A stretch of DNA of 23,889 nt from the NCBI GenBank assembly GCA_964520495.1, contig CAZFMZ010000007.1, positions 1 through 23,889 on the forward strand. Reading direction: 5' to 3'. This document shows positions 6,303 through 14,212 of the stretch, one piece after another. This DNA is from UBA1020 sp964520495. GTDB lineage: Bacteria; Patescibacteriota; Saccharimonadia; Saccharimonadales; Saccharimonadaceae. The notes under the pieces were generated by a model. It was not told the origin of the DNA and searched no databases. It saw nothing but the letters and a program-made list of their open reading frames with translations. Positions within the stretch are counted from its first letter, which is position 1; each line of letters starts with the position of its first letter. Made by a program: the position numbers and the translations under genes.

Positions 6303-8393
6303 ATGGATTTACTCGAGGGATTGAACGAGGCGCAGGCGCGTGCCGTCCGTGCAGACGAAGGGCCACTGTTGATATTGGCCGGCGCGGGCAGCGGTAAGAC
6401 GAAGACGTTGACTCATCGAATCGCCTATCTCATCAAGGAGCAAGGTGTATGGCCAAATCAAATTTTAGCGGTGACCTTCACGAACAAGGCAGCCAAGGAA
6501 ATGCGCGAGCGACTCAGCGCGCTGCTCGGTCAGCCGAACGTTCGGGGTTTCATGCCCTGGATGGGAACGTTCCATGGCATCTGTGTCCGCCTGCTACGGC
6601 AGGACGGACATGCCATCGGTATTCAGTCTAACTTCGTCATTTACGACGAAGATGATCGACAGGGCCTGGTCAAACAGGCGATGAAGGATGAGGGAGTGAC
6701 TGATGCCAAGATCAAGCCCAAAGCCATTAGTGGGGCGATTTCGAGCGCGAAGAACGAGTTGGTCTCACCGGCAGAGTTCGAATCGACCGCCCAGTATCCA
6801 TTTCAGAAAACAGTGGCGAAGATCTACGCCCGCTATGAAGCGCTGAAGCATACCGCCGGTGCGCTTGACTTCGATGATCTGCTGATTGAAACGGTCAGGT
6901 TGTTTCGTGAAAATGAGGAAGTGCGGCGCAAGTGGCAGCGCCAGTTCATGCATATCATGATAGATGAGTACCAGGATACTAACGCGGCCCAGTACTCAAT
7001 CGTCAAGAGCCTGGTCGGCCCACAGCGCAACATATGCGTGGTCGGTGACGACTGGCAGTCTATTTACAGTTGGCGCGGCGCTGATTTTACCAACATCCTT
7101 AATTTCGAACGCGACTTTCCTGGCGCGCTGGTGGTGAAGCTGGAGCAGAACTACCGGAGTACGGGTGCTATCCTCGAAGCAGCTCATAGCATCATCAGCA
7201 AGAACAAGGAGCGCACGGACAAGAAGTTGTGGACGGCCGAAGGGCAGGGGACACCGGTGCAGATTCACGAACTGTATGATGAAGCCGAGGAGGCTCGCCT
7301 GGTCGCCAGTCGCATTCAAGCGCAGGTAGGTATCGGGGCCCGCCAGCCTGATGACTTTGCCGTGCTTTACCGTACCAATGCGCAAAGCTATGCGTTGGAG
7401 CGAGCTCTGCTACAGGCCCGGGTGCCGTATCAGATCATTGGCGGTGTCCGCTTCTACGACCGGAAAGAAATAAAGGATATCATCGCCTACCTACGGCTGT
7501 TATATCAGCCGAATGACCGTGTCAGCTTCTCGCGTATCGCCAACGTTCCTGCGCGGGGGCTCGGTGCTAGTAGTATGGAGCGCTTTCTGACCTGGCAGGC
7601 TAATTCAGGGCTAGATATCTTAGCGGCGCTGCTGCGAGTTCAGGAAGTGGACGGCCTAACACCGCGGGCAAAGAAGGCATTCATGGCCCTCGGTGAATTG
7701 CTCGTGAAACTGAAGGAGTCGGAGGAGGAGCCGAGCCTACTCATCGAGCGCTTACTGGAACGAATCGGTTACCTGGCGTATATCCGGGACGGTACCCCGC
7801 AGGCCGAGGACAGGGAAGAGAACCTCAGCTCGTTGGTGTCCGATGCCAAGACGTTCGCTTCCCTGCCTGATTTTCTTCAAGAAGTAGCGCTGATGTCGAG
7901 CCTTGATGAGTCTGGCCGTGAAGCCAGTGTCACCCTTATGACGTTGCATGCCGCCAAGGGGTTGGAATTTCCGGTCGTCTTCATGGTGGGCCTCGAAGAA
8001 GGAATATTTCCGCACGCCCGTATTCATGAAGCGGGGCCGAGCGAGTTGGAGGAAGAGCGACGCCTCTGTTATGTCGGTATGACCCGTGCCCGCGAGGAGC
8101 TCCACCTTACCTATGCCGCTTCGCGTCTGCAGTTCGGACAGCGCGGCTACAATCCACCCTCCCGCTTCCTTGGTGATATCGGTAACGTCGCGACCATCGG
8201 GGCGGAGCGAAGCTCGTTCCAAGAAGAATACGCAGAGCTCACGATGGAATTTGAGATTGACGAAAGAGTGCGGTCGGCCCAGTTTGGCGACGGTACGATC
8301 GTCGACATCGATGGGATGGCGGTAACCGTCCGGTTCGACAGTGGTCAGACGAAGAAGCTCAATGTCGAATATGCCCGTTTGGGTAGGCTGTAG
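6303..8393 (+). CDS. pcrA: ATP-dependent DNA helicase, PcrA/UvrD family
   Basis: This superfamily 1A 3'-5' helicase acts in repair, replication restart and clearing of protein roadblocks. The 696-aa product has all motifs in order: NEAQARAV (Q motif), AGAGSGKT (K32, Walker A), VTFTNKAAKEM (Ia), IDEYQD (D221, E222, Walker B), VVGDDWQSIYSWRGA (III; W251 where GDDDQSIY is commoner), LEQNYRST (IV), VTLMTLHAAKGLEF (V) and YVGMTRARE (VI). The C-terminal 45 residues (FGDGTIVDIDGMAVTVRFDSGQ) look like the Tudor-like tail that contacts RNA polymerase in PcrA. It has its own -10 and is transcribed apart from the glycolytic genes. PcrA and UvrD cannot be separated by eye; the tail favours PcrA. Confidence 0.93.
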   Translation: MDLLEGLNEAQARAVRADEGPLLILAGAGSGKTKTLTHRIAYLIKEQGVWPNQILAVTFTNKAAKEMRERLSALLGQPNVRGFMPWMGTFHGICVRLLRQDGHAIGIQSNFVIYDEDDRQGLVKQAMKDEGVTDAKIKPKAISGAISSAKNELVSPAEFESTAQYPFQKTVAKIYARYEALKHTAGALDFDDLLIETVRLFRENEEVRRKWQRQFMHIMIDEYQDTNAAQYSIVKSLVGPQRNICVVGDDWQSIYSWRGADFTNILNFERDFPGALVVKLEQNYRSTGAILEAAHSIISKNKERTDKKLWTAEGQGTPVQIHELYDEAEEARLVASRIQAQVGIGARQPDDFAVLYRTNAQSYALERALLQARVPYQIIGGVRFYDRKEIKDIIAYLRLLYQPNDRVSFSRIANVPARGLGASSMERFLTWQANSGLDILAALLRVQEVDGLTPRAKKAFMALGELLVKLKESEEEPSLLIERLLERIGYLAYIRDGTPQAEDREENLSSLVSDAKTFASLPDFLQEVALMSSLDESGREASVTLMTLHAAKGLEFPVVFMVGLEEGIFPHARIHEAGPSELEEERRLCYVGMTRAREELHLTYAASRLQFGQRGYNPPSRFLGDIGNVATIGAERSSFQEEYAELTMEFEIDERVRSAQFGDGTIVDIDGMAVTVRFDSGQTKKLNVEYARLGRL

Positions 8394-8404
8394 CTTCTAC
8401 GCCT
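8385..8404 (+). terminator. Hairpin overlapping the pcrA stop codon
   Basis: AGGC-T-GTAG and CTAC-GCCT pair around a CTT loop (8 bp, one bulged T). The 5' arm holds the pcrA TAG stop. It is followed by GGTTTGG rather than a T run, so intrinsic termination would be weak. The next gene's -10 begins 4 nt later. Confidence 0.3.
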
Positions 8405-8408
8405 GGTT

Positions 8409-8417
8409 TGGTATAAT
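8409..8417 (+). promoter_or_regulatory. Extended -10 (TGG-TATAAT) of the rpf-like gene
   Basis: TGG-TATAAT is a consensus extended -10. It lies 41 nt before ATG 8459, so this gene has a real leader of about 35 nt, with a weak A/T hairpin (CTTTTT/AAAAAG, 8429-8447) and no Shine-Dalgarno close to the start. Confidence 0.6.
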
Positions 8418-8458
8418 AAGGAAAGTAGCTTTTTCGAGACAAAAAAGTTCACACTTTT

Positions 8459-9640
8459 ATGAGATTAGAGTCACGTAGGTTTACGTCGTATCATGTGTTC
8501 ATCGCTGCTGCCGTCATCGGTTTTGCGTTGCTCGCCGTGCTGATGGTTCCTCGTGTCCATGCGGCCGCTCCTCAATCAGGCGAGCGCCTGGTAACCATTC
8601 ATGACCGAGGGGTCGAGCGAGGTATCATCACAAAGAAGAATACCTTACGCGATGTGTTCACAGAGGCAGGTATTCGACTGGATGAGAACGACCGTGTTGA
8701 ACCGGGACTTGACGAGAAACTGGTCACGAATAATTATCAGGTTAATGTCTACCGGGCCCGCCCCATCGTTATCGTGGACGGCCAAGTGCAGCAACGGGTC
8801 ATGAGCGCCCATCAGACGCCGAAGCAGATTGCGGAAGCGGCTGGAATCGAACTTCAGGATCAAGACGAGGCGGAGCTGCTCCCGAGCACCGATATCGTCC
8901 GCGATGGTGCCAGTCTGCGGATGATTATCGATCGTGCACTGCCGATTAATCTTACTCTCTACGGCAAGACCGAGACCGTCTACACACAGGCGAATGACGT
9001 CGCTGGCTTCCTGAGCGAGAAAGGCATTTCCTTAGGTGAGAAAGACGACATGTCGGTGGAAGAGTCGACCCCATTGACGGCGAACATGAGCCTGAAGATA
9101 TGGCGTAATGGCAAACAGACCGTGACCCGTGAAGAGAAAGTGGCGTTTCCTGTCGAACAGGTTCGGGACGCCAACCGCGAAGTCGGCTACCGGCAGGTGA
9201 AGACGCCCGGCACGGATGGTAAGAAGATGGTGACGTATGAAATCGTCATGCGTGATGGCCGTGAAGTCAGCCGTAAGACCATTCAGTCCGTCGTGACGAA
9301 ACAGCCGAAGAAGCAGGTTGAAGTAGTCGGCACGAAGCTACCACCCGTCGCCGGCCCAGCAGAAATCCTTGACCGGATTAACGCTGCCTCTCGGCGGCAT
9401 GGTATTGATGCGAACCGGGTCGCGACCATAGCTAAGTGTGAAAGTGGCTTTAACCCCACAGCCGATAGTGGGTATTATAAGGGATTATTCCAGCACGATC
9501 CGAACTATTGGCCGGCGCGGGCCGAGCGCTATGGCTACGCGGGTGCTTCCATCTTTGACGTAGATGCCCAAATTGGCGTGTCGACCGCTATGATGGCCGG
9601 CGGCGGCTGGTCGCACTGGGGCTGTGACCCAGGAGCATAG
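8459..9640 (+). CDS. RpfB-like secreted muralytic protein (DUF348 repeats, G5, lysozyme-like domain)
   Basis: The 393-aa product has an N-terminal signal or anchor (about 14-36, ending PRVHA-AA), then repeated ubiquitin-like DUF348-type units (from LVTIHDRGVERGIITK, with NTLRDVFTEAGI, QTPKQIAEAAGI and NDVAGFLSEKGI at their cores). A G5-like segment follows (KVAFPVEQVRDANREVGY ... VVTKQ). The C-terminal lysozyme-like domain has ATIAKCESGFNP with catalytic-type E328, then GLFQHDPNYWPAR and WSHWGC; two Cys could form a disulfide. This order matches actinobacterial RpfB, which cleaves peptidoglycan and resuscitates dormant cells. It would act outside the cell, on its own wall or on a host's. It is followed 5 nt later by rsmA, as rpfB is followed by ksgA in Mycobacterium. 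Domain calls are by eye; the repeat count (probably three) is approximate. Confidence 0.85.
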   Translation: MRLESRRFTSYHVFIAAAVIGFALLAVLMVPRVHAAAPQSGERLVTIHDRGVERGIITKKNTLRDVFTEAGIRLDENDRVEPGLDEKLVTNNYQVNVYRARPIVIVDGQVQQRVMSAHQTPKQIAEAAGIELQDQDEAELLPSTDIVRDGASLRMIIDRALPINLTLYGKTETVYTQANDVAGFLSEKGISLGEKDDMSVEESTPLTANMSLKIWRNGKQTVTREEKVAFPVEQVRDANREVGYRQVKTPGTDGKKMVTYEIVMRDGREVSRKTIQSVVTKQPKKQVEVVGTKLPPVAGPAEILDRINAASRRHGIDANRVATIAKCESGFNPTADSGYYKGLFQHDPNYWPARAERYGYAGASIFDVDAQIGVSTAMMAGGGWSHWGCDPGA

Positions 9641-9645
9641 ACAAG

Positions 9646-10407
9646 ATGCCCACGAACAAATCCCTCGGCCAGCATTGGCTGCAGGACCGCCTGATTTTGT
9701 CGGATATAGCCGAATCGGCTGAAATTACACCGGATGACACAGTGCTTGAGATCGGTCCGGGCCTTGGCACGCTCACCAGCGAGCTGCTCAAGCGTGCCAA
9801 GCGGGTCATCGCGGTTGAATTCGATCCGGAGCTCGCACGAAAACTTCCCGGCCAGTTCCCTGGCACGAACTTGGAAGTAATCCATCAGGACATCCTAGGC
9901 TATGATCTGGCGAGCCTGCCGGAACGTTACGTGGTGGTGGCGAACGTACCCTACTACATCACGTCGAAAATTGTGCAAAAGTTGATGACGGCCACGAATA
10001 AGCCGCGCATCGCTGTGCTGCTTGTCCAGAAGGAAGTCGCCCATCGTATCGCGGCCAAACCGGGTGATATGTCGATCTTGGCTTTGTCGGCTCAGGTATA
10101 TGCCGATGCCCGGCTGGATATCGAAGTCTCGCGTGAATTTTTTACGCCGCCACCAAAAGTTGATTCCCAAGTTGTGGTGCTGGAAACCCGTCAGGCGCCG
10201 CTTATCACGCCTAGCGAAGAGAAGGCTTTCTTCCGTGTCGTGAAAGCAGGCTTTTCCGCCAAGCGAAAGAAACTTCGTTCTAGTCTGGCTGGTGGACTCG
10301 GCGTTTCGAAGCCTGAAGCCGAAAAAATCCTTGTCGAGGCCGCTATCTCGCCGGATGCGAGAGCGGAGGACCTTTCAATCGAGGAGTGGAAGCGACTGGT
10401 CCAATGA
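9646..10407 (+). CDS. rsmA: 16S rRNA dimethyladenosine transferase (RsmA/KsgA)
   Basis: RsmA dimethylates two adjacent adenines in helix 45 of 16S rRNA, a late checkpoint of 30S assembly. The 253-aa product begins SLGQHWLQD (the usual form is GQNFL), has the SAM-binding motif VLEIGPGLGTLT, the acidic loop EFDPELA, and the catalytic NVPYYI (usual NLPYYI). The C-terminal domain has FFTPPPKVDS and the tail AGFSAKRKKLRSSL. The length is normal. It starts 5 nt after the rpf-like stop and overlaps the next gene by ATGA, so the three genes should be translated from one mRNA. Confidence 0.95.
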   Translation: MPTNKSLGQHWLQDRLILSDIAESAEITPDDTVLEIGPGLGTLTSELLKRAKRVIAVEFDPELARKLPGQFPGTNLEVIHQDILGYDLASLPERYVVVANVPYYITSKIVQKLMTATNKPRIAVLLVQKEVAHRIAAKPGDMSILALSAQVYADARLDIEVSREFFTPPPKVDSQVVVLETRQAPLITPSEEKAFFRVVKAGFSAKRKKLRSSLAGGLGVSKPEAEKILVEAAISPDARAEDLSIEEWKRLVQ

Positions 10408-11141
10408 TTGCCGCGCATCAGCCCACGGTCTTTCCTGAAGAAGTGATTGTACGGGTCTCGAACGCCACTGATGGTACGATGCTCGACCGCGAGAAACATC
10501 CTGAGGCGACCCACGACCATGATAACCGTCGGGCATTCTGCCGATTAGTCGGCATCGACTACGAAGACGTCGTATATCAGATGGTAGGATATGGTGAAGC
10601 GATGACCTACGAAGTCCTGAAGGAAGTCGATGCGTCAGCCACCAGTCGTCATGCCGCCGGAATCCTCGCCGACGGTATGACGACTACTGCTCCGGGGGTA
10701 GGCATGATGCTACCGGTAGCGGACTGCGTCGCGACGGTCATTTACGACCGCTATGCCGGGCGGTTATATCTCCTGCATCTTGGTCGACATTCAACGTTGA
10801 CTGACCTTCTGCGGAACACGCTTGCTGGTAGTACTGCCGGTGGCGCCTCGCCGGAAGACATTTTCGTCTGGATGAGCCCTCATGCCGGGAAGGACAGCTA
10901 TGTCATGCAGTACTTCGATCGTGCCGATGACCCGGCATGGCGACCATATTGCAACTTGCGCAAGGGGGGTTACTACCTTGATCTGGCTGGTTTTAACAGA
11001 CAAATCTGTCGCGATGCTGGGGTGCCGGTAGCACACATCGAAATCTCAGAAGTAGACACGGTAACTAGCGAGGACTACTATTCGCATTCCGGCGGCGATA
11101 CTACCAAGCGCTTCGCTGTTCTTGCTATGATGCGCCCCTGA
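10404..11141 (+). CDS. PgeF/YfiH (DUF152) family protein, divergent
   Basis: The 245-aa product keeps the layout of the YfiH/YlmD/PgeF family (once called laccase-like; now linked to purine nucleoside phosphorylase and peptidoglycan-editing activity). There is a DG(M/L) segment, then PVADC with C108, LLHLG with H125, an F(V)WMSPHAGKDSY segment in place of the usual GP.IG..CYEV, and a C-terminal EDYYSHSGGD...RFAVL. The usual QVHG motif, which gives one of the zinc ligands, seems to read QMVG (V61), and AHAGWRG reads LHLGRHS. Metal binding may therefore be altered. ATG 10404 overlaps the rsmA TGA as ATGA, which points to coupled translation; an in-frame GTG at 10386 is less likely. The family is fairly sure, the activity open. 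Confidence 0.75.
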   Translation: MIAAHQPTVFPEEVIVRVSNATDGTMLDREKHPEATHDHDNRRAFCRLVGIDYEDVVYQMVGYGEAMTYEVLKEVDASATSRHAAGILADGMTTTAPGVGMMLPVADCVATVIYDRYAGRLYLLHLGRHSTLTDLLRNTLAGSTAGGASPEDIFVWMSPHAGKDSYVMQYFDRADDPAWRPYCNLRKGGYYLDLAGFNRQICRDAGVPVAHIEISEVDTVTSEDYYSHSGGDTTKRFAVLAMMRP

Positions 11142-11150
11142 CATCCTCTC

Positions 11151-11159
11151 TGTTATACT
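11151..11159 (+). promoter_or_regulatory. Extended -10 (TGT-TATACT) of metG
   Basis: TGT-TATACT ends 8 nt before ATG 11168 with no -35 and no Shine-Dalgarno. A nearly leaderless metG-tatD mRNA is predicted. Confidence 0.6.
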
Positions 11160-11167
11160 AGTGAGCG

Positions 11168-12655
11168 ATGGGAAAAAATCTTTACATTACTACTGCTATC
11201 CCCTATGTCAACGGCACGCCGCATATCGGCAATGCGCTTGATTACCTACTGGCCGACATCTGGAGCCGTTATCAACGTCAGAACGGTCGCGAGGTACGCT
11301 TCCAGGTAGGTACCGATGAACACGGTAATAAAATTGCCGCTAAAGCATCGGAAGCCGGCCTTGAACCACAGGCATACACCGATAAGATGTATGGTAACTT
11401 CGAGGTGCTGATGCGAAAAGTCGGCGCCGAATTTACTGATTTCATACGTACGACTGACGCACATCATAAGGGTGCAGTTCAATATATCTGGCAGCAACTA
11501 CAGCCATATATCTATAAAGGCACCTACCAGGGATGGTACTGCATGGGTCATGAAGCCTTCTTCACCGACAAAGAAGTTGAAGCGACCGGCGGCATCTGCC
11601 CCGACCATCAGACCCAGTACGAGCACGTGTCCGAAGAAAATTATTTTTTGAAAACCGGCGAATTCACCGACAAGATACGTGAAGCGATTGAGAAGAATCG
11701 CATGCAGATCGTGCCAGAATTCCGCAAGCACGAATTCCTGAACCTGATCAAGGACGGTTTGCCAGATGTCTCAATCTCACGACCGAAGAAAAGCCTGAGC
11801 TGGGGCGTGCCGGTGCCGGGTGAGCCCGACCAGATCATGTATGTCTGGGTGGACGCCCTGTCTAACTACCTGACCGTGCTCGGCTACCCTGACAACTCGG
11901 AATGGAAAGAGTACTGGCCGGCTGACGTGCAAGTAGTCGGCAAGGATATTCTCCGGTTCCATGCCGGAATCTGGCCAGCCATGCTGCTTGGGATTGGCGT
12001 CAGCCTGCCGAAGAAGCTACTGGTACATGGGTTCGTCAACGTTGGCGGCGCCAAAATGAGCAAGACGGTCGGAAACGTGGTCGATCCGAACGAGATCATC
12101 GACCAGTATGGTATCGACGCCTTCCGTTATTTCTTCGCCCGACACATCCCGACACAAGACGACGGCGACTTCACATGGGAAAAATTCGAAAATGCCTATA
12201 ATAATGAATTAGCGAACGATCTTGGCAACTTGGTGAGTCGTGTGGCAAACATGCTGACGAAGTACCAGTCCGGTGTCATCGGGGACGCACCGCTTGGTGA
12301 GCACGACATGCAGCTATACCGAGAAGCGATGGACAGTCTTAACTTCGACAAGGGCCTTGATGACGTCTGGCAGATGATACGAGCCCTGAACCAATACATT
12401 GAGAACGTCAAGCCATGGGAAATTGCCAAGCACAAAGACAAAGATCCCGACGCGGAACCTCATCTTGCGGAAGTATTGGCTCACTGCGTCGGTAACCTTT
12501 TGCAAATCGGCGACTTGCTTGTACCATTTATGCCAACCACTGCCAAATATATCCATGATACGTTCGAGTCCGGCGTGGTCACGCCGGCAGAAGGCGTCAT
12601 GTTCCCGAAAATATACCGTCACACGACCGATCCGCGCGCGCCGAAGACAGCCTAG
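11168..12655 (+). CDS. metG: Methionyl-tRNA synthetase, short form
   Basis: MetRS charges tRNA-Met. The 495-aa product has the class I signature PHIGN (19-22, the HIGH site), the editing/selection region TDEHGNK, YVWVDALSNYL, and KMSKT (296-300, the KMSKS site). The connective peptide keeps CMGHEAFF and GGICPDH but not the full four-Cys zinc set of the E. coli form, so it is closer to the type without the complete zinc knuckles. The protein ends after the anticodon-binding helical domain (NYIENVKPWEIAK ... VPFMPTTAKYI) and lacks the EMAPII-like C-terminal tRNA-binding domain found in many bacteria. tatD follows 4 nt later, the common metG-tatD pairing. Confidence 0.96.
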   Translation: MGKNLYITTAIPYVNGTPHIGNALDYLLADIWSRYQRQNGREVRFQVGTDEHGNKIAAKASEAGLEPQAYTDKMYGNFEVLMRKVGAEFTDFIRTTDAHHKGAVQYIWQQLQPYIYKGTYQGWYCMGHEAFFTDKEVEATGGICPDHQTQYEHVSEENYFLKTGEFTDKIREAIEKNRMQIVPEFRKHEFLNLIKDGLPDVSISRPKKSLSWGVPVPGEPDQIMYVWVDALSNYLTVLGYPDNSEWKEYWPADVQVVGKDILRFHAGIWPAMLLGIGVSLPKKLLVHGFVNVGGAKMSKTVGNVVDPNEIIDQYGIDAFRYFFARHIPTQDDGDFTWEKFENAYNNELANDLGNLVSRVANMLTKYQSGVIGDAPLGEHDMQLYREAMDSLNFDKGLDDVWQMIRALNQYIENVKPWEIAKHKDKDPDAEPHLAEVLAHCVGNLLQIGDLLVPFMPTTAKYIHDTFESGVVTPAEGVMFPKIYRHTTDPRAPKTA

Positions 12656-12659
12656 GCAT

Positions 12660-13412
12660 ATGCTGACCGATACCCACTGCCATATACATGAAGCGAACTA
12701 TCCGCTCGATATCGCGGATACGCTCACGAGGGCACACCAGGCAGGAGTGGATAGGTTGATTTGTGTCGGTACGGACAACCATACGTCGGCAGAGGCCGTC
12801 CGTTTTGCCCAGAACCATGAAGATGTATGGGCATCGGTCGGTGCGCATCCTCACGACGCGACGGACGGCTTTGAGGCTGTCGCACGGCTGGTGCGGGAAG
12901 CGTCACCGAAGGTGGTAGCGATAGGAGAGGTCGGGCTCGACTATTTTTATACGCACAGTCCGCGACAGACCCAGTTGTCGGTGCTTGAGGCGCAGCTCCA
13001 ACTGGCGCTTGATTACACGCTCCCGGTCATCTTTCACGTTCGTGAGGCGTTTGAAGATTTCTGGCCCGTCTTTGATAACTTCAGCACGATAAAAGGCGAA
13101 CTGCATAGCTTCACCGATTCGGCCGCCAACCTTGAGAAAGCGCTGAGGCGCGGTTTATATGTCGGTGTCAATGGCATCAGCGTATTCACGAAGGACGAGG
13201 CGCAGCAGGCCGTATTTGACCAGATTCCGCTTGAAAAACTCCTGCTTGAAACCGACGCCCCGTTCTTGACACCTCCCCCACATCGTGGTAAAGTGAACGA
13301 GCCAGCGTACGTGAGGCATGTGGCCGAGTATCACGCCAAGAGGCGTGGGGTAGAACTCGAACACCTCGCACGAGCCACGTCAGCGAACGCAACCACGCTG
13401 TTTTCCCTTTGA
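12660..13412 (+). CDS. tatD: TatD family metal-dependent deoxyribonuclease
   Basis: TatD enzymes are TIM-barrel nucleases active on DNA ends and oxidised DNA. The 250-aa product has the metal ligands in order: DTHCH (H6, H8), GEVGLD (E90), FHVRE (H126), HSF (H149) and LLETDAPFLTP (D199), ending AKRRGVELEHLARATSANATTLF. ATG 12660 was chosen because DTHCH must be near the N-terminus; the same frame is open far upstream into metG, but that part is only a shadow. It starts 4 nt after the metG stop and is expected to be co-transcribed. Confidence 0.95.
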   Translation: MLTDTHCHIHEANYPLDIADTLTRAHQAGVDRLICVGTDNHTSAEAVRFAQNHEDVWASVGAHPHDATDGFEAVARLVREASPKVVAIGEVGLDYFYTHSPRQTQLSVLEAQLQLALDYTLPVIFHVREAFEDFWPVFDNFSTIKGELHSFTDSAANLEKALRRGLYVGVNGISVFTKDEAQQAVFDQIPLEKLLLETDAPFLTPPPHRGKVNEPAYVRHVAEYHAKRRGVELEHLARATSANATTLFSL

Positions 13413-13490
13413 GAAACAGCACTCTCTACAAACACCAACATCCACCAAACGCGCCGATTAACGCTGTACGAAAGGACAGGAATCCAAGTC

Positions 13491-13730
13491 ATGACCGAGC
13501 ACACGTACCACCTTCCAGAGCAAAGTACCCGTTTCGATAGCGGTGATGAACTTCATTTACATGCGGCCAGTGAGAACTTAGGTCAGCTTGAGGCGGCCCG
13601 TGCGCTTGTCAAACGCACCGAAGCCGTGCTTCAGGAGCGTAAGGCCGAAGCAGAGCGTACGCCGCAGGCAGAGATTATCAGGCTTGGTCGCGAAATAACC
13701 GAGGCTCGCCAAAGTCGACAAGCGGCCTAG
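13491..13730 (+). CDS. Small charged protein, unknown function
   Basis: The 79-aa product is hydrophilic. Its second half (about 27-76, NLGQLEAARALVKRTEAVLQ ... IIRLGREITEARQS) is predicted helical and possibly coiled-coil, with many Lys, Arg, Glu and Ala. There is no signal peptide or membrane segment. A Shine-Dalgarno-like AGGA (13478-13481, within AAAGGACAGGA) lies 9 nt before ATG. The next gene begins 26 nt later with its own Shine-Dalgarno, so the pair is likely one operon. I recognise no family. The 78 nt between tatD and this gene show no clear terminator or promoter. Confidence 0.6.
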   Translation: MTEHTYHLPEQSTRFDSGDELHLHAASENLGQLEAARALVKRTEAVLQERKAEAERTPQAEIIRLGREITEARQSRQAA

Positions 13731-13756
13731 CGTCGGCAGCAAGAAAGAGGTGCACC

Positions 13757-14182
13757 ATGAGCGTATTACGAAAAGCCCTCACCCTTCTGGTCGGAAGTAC
13801 CGACGACCTTAGCTATCTGAAGATGCCGAAGGCCGGCAATCGTAACCTGAAATCACTGACCGAACGTGAGCTGATTCAACTTGAAAGTGAGATAGGTCGC
13901 GAACTGTTCGGCCCTATCCCGAAAGGCCACCGCCGCGAGTTCTTCAATCTCGATCCCCATACGTGGATATGGTATGAGGAGTATCACGACAAAGACGGCA
14001 GGCAACGTTCTACAACCACCCGCTACGAAGTGCAGGAGCATGGTGTGCTAAAAGCCCAGGAGGGTGCACGGTACAGCTATATCGAGGGCGCGGAGCTGCA
14101 GAACCTGCTGCTGGCGGTGCGGATGTATCATGAACGAGTGATGCGCGACCTCTATACGCGTGAAGTCGATCCGACAACCTGA
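13757..14182 (+). CDS. Conserved-looking hypothetical protein
   Basis: The 141-aa product is soluble. A central aromatic-rich block, GPIPKGHRREFFNLDPHTWIW followed by YEEYHDKDG and TTRYEVQEHGVLK, looks like a small beta-rich fold and is the part most likely to be conserved. An amphipathic C-terminal helix follows (LQNLLLAVRMYHERVMRDLY). There is no signal peptide. The start is well supported: AGAGGTG (13746-13752) lies 4 nt before ATG 13757. From memory I associate this block with uncharacterised proteins in Saccharibacteria and other CPR genomes, without a function. It ends 30 nt before the cysteine desulfurase, which has its own -10. Confidence 0.7.
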   Translation: MSVLRKALTLLVGSTDDLSYLKMPKAGNRNLKSLTERELIQLESEIGRELFGPIPKGHRREFFNLDPHTWIWYEEYHDKDGRQRSTTTRYEVQEHGVLKAQEGARYSYIEGAELQNLLLAVRMYHERVMRDLYTREVDPTT

Positions 14183-14193
14183 CGTGCCACGAC

Positions 14194-14202
14194 TGGTATA
14201 AT
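14194..14202 (+). promoter_or_regulatory. Extended -10 (TGG-TATAAT) of the csd-ydcF-mnmA unit
   Basis: TGG-TATAAT ends 10 nt before ATG 14213. An in-frame ATG at 14201 overlaps the hexamer itself, so it cannot be transcribed from this promoter; this moves the start to 14213. Confidence 0.6.
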
Positions 14203-14212
14203 GAAGATTATA

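Noticed and set aside
12399..12659. An N-terminal extension of TatD into metG
   Set aside because: TatD proteins begin with the DTHCH metal motif, which here follows ATG 12660. The upstream part is metG in another frame.
14201..14212. ATG 14201 as the start of the cysteine desulfurase
   Set aside because: This ATG overlaps the TATAAT hexamer, so it would not be in the transcript. ATG 14213 gives the standard N-terminus.
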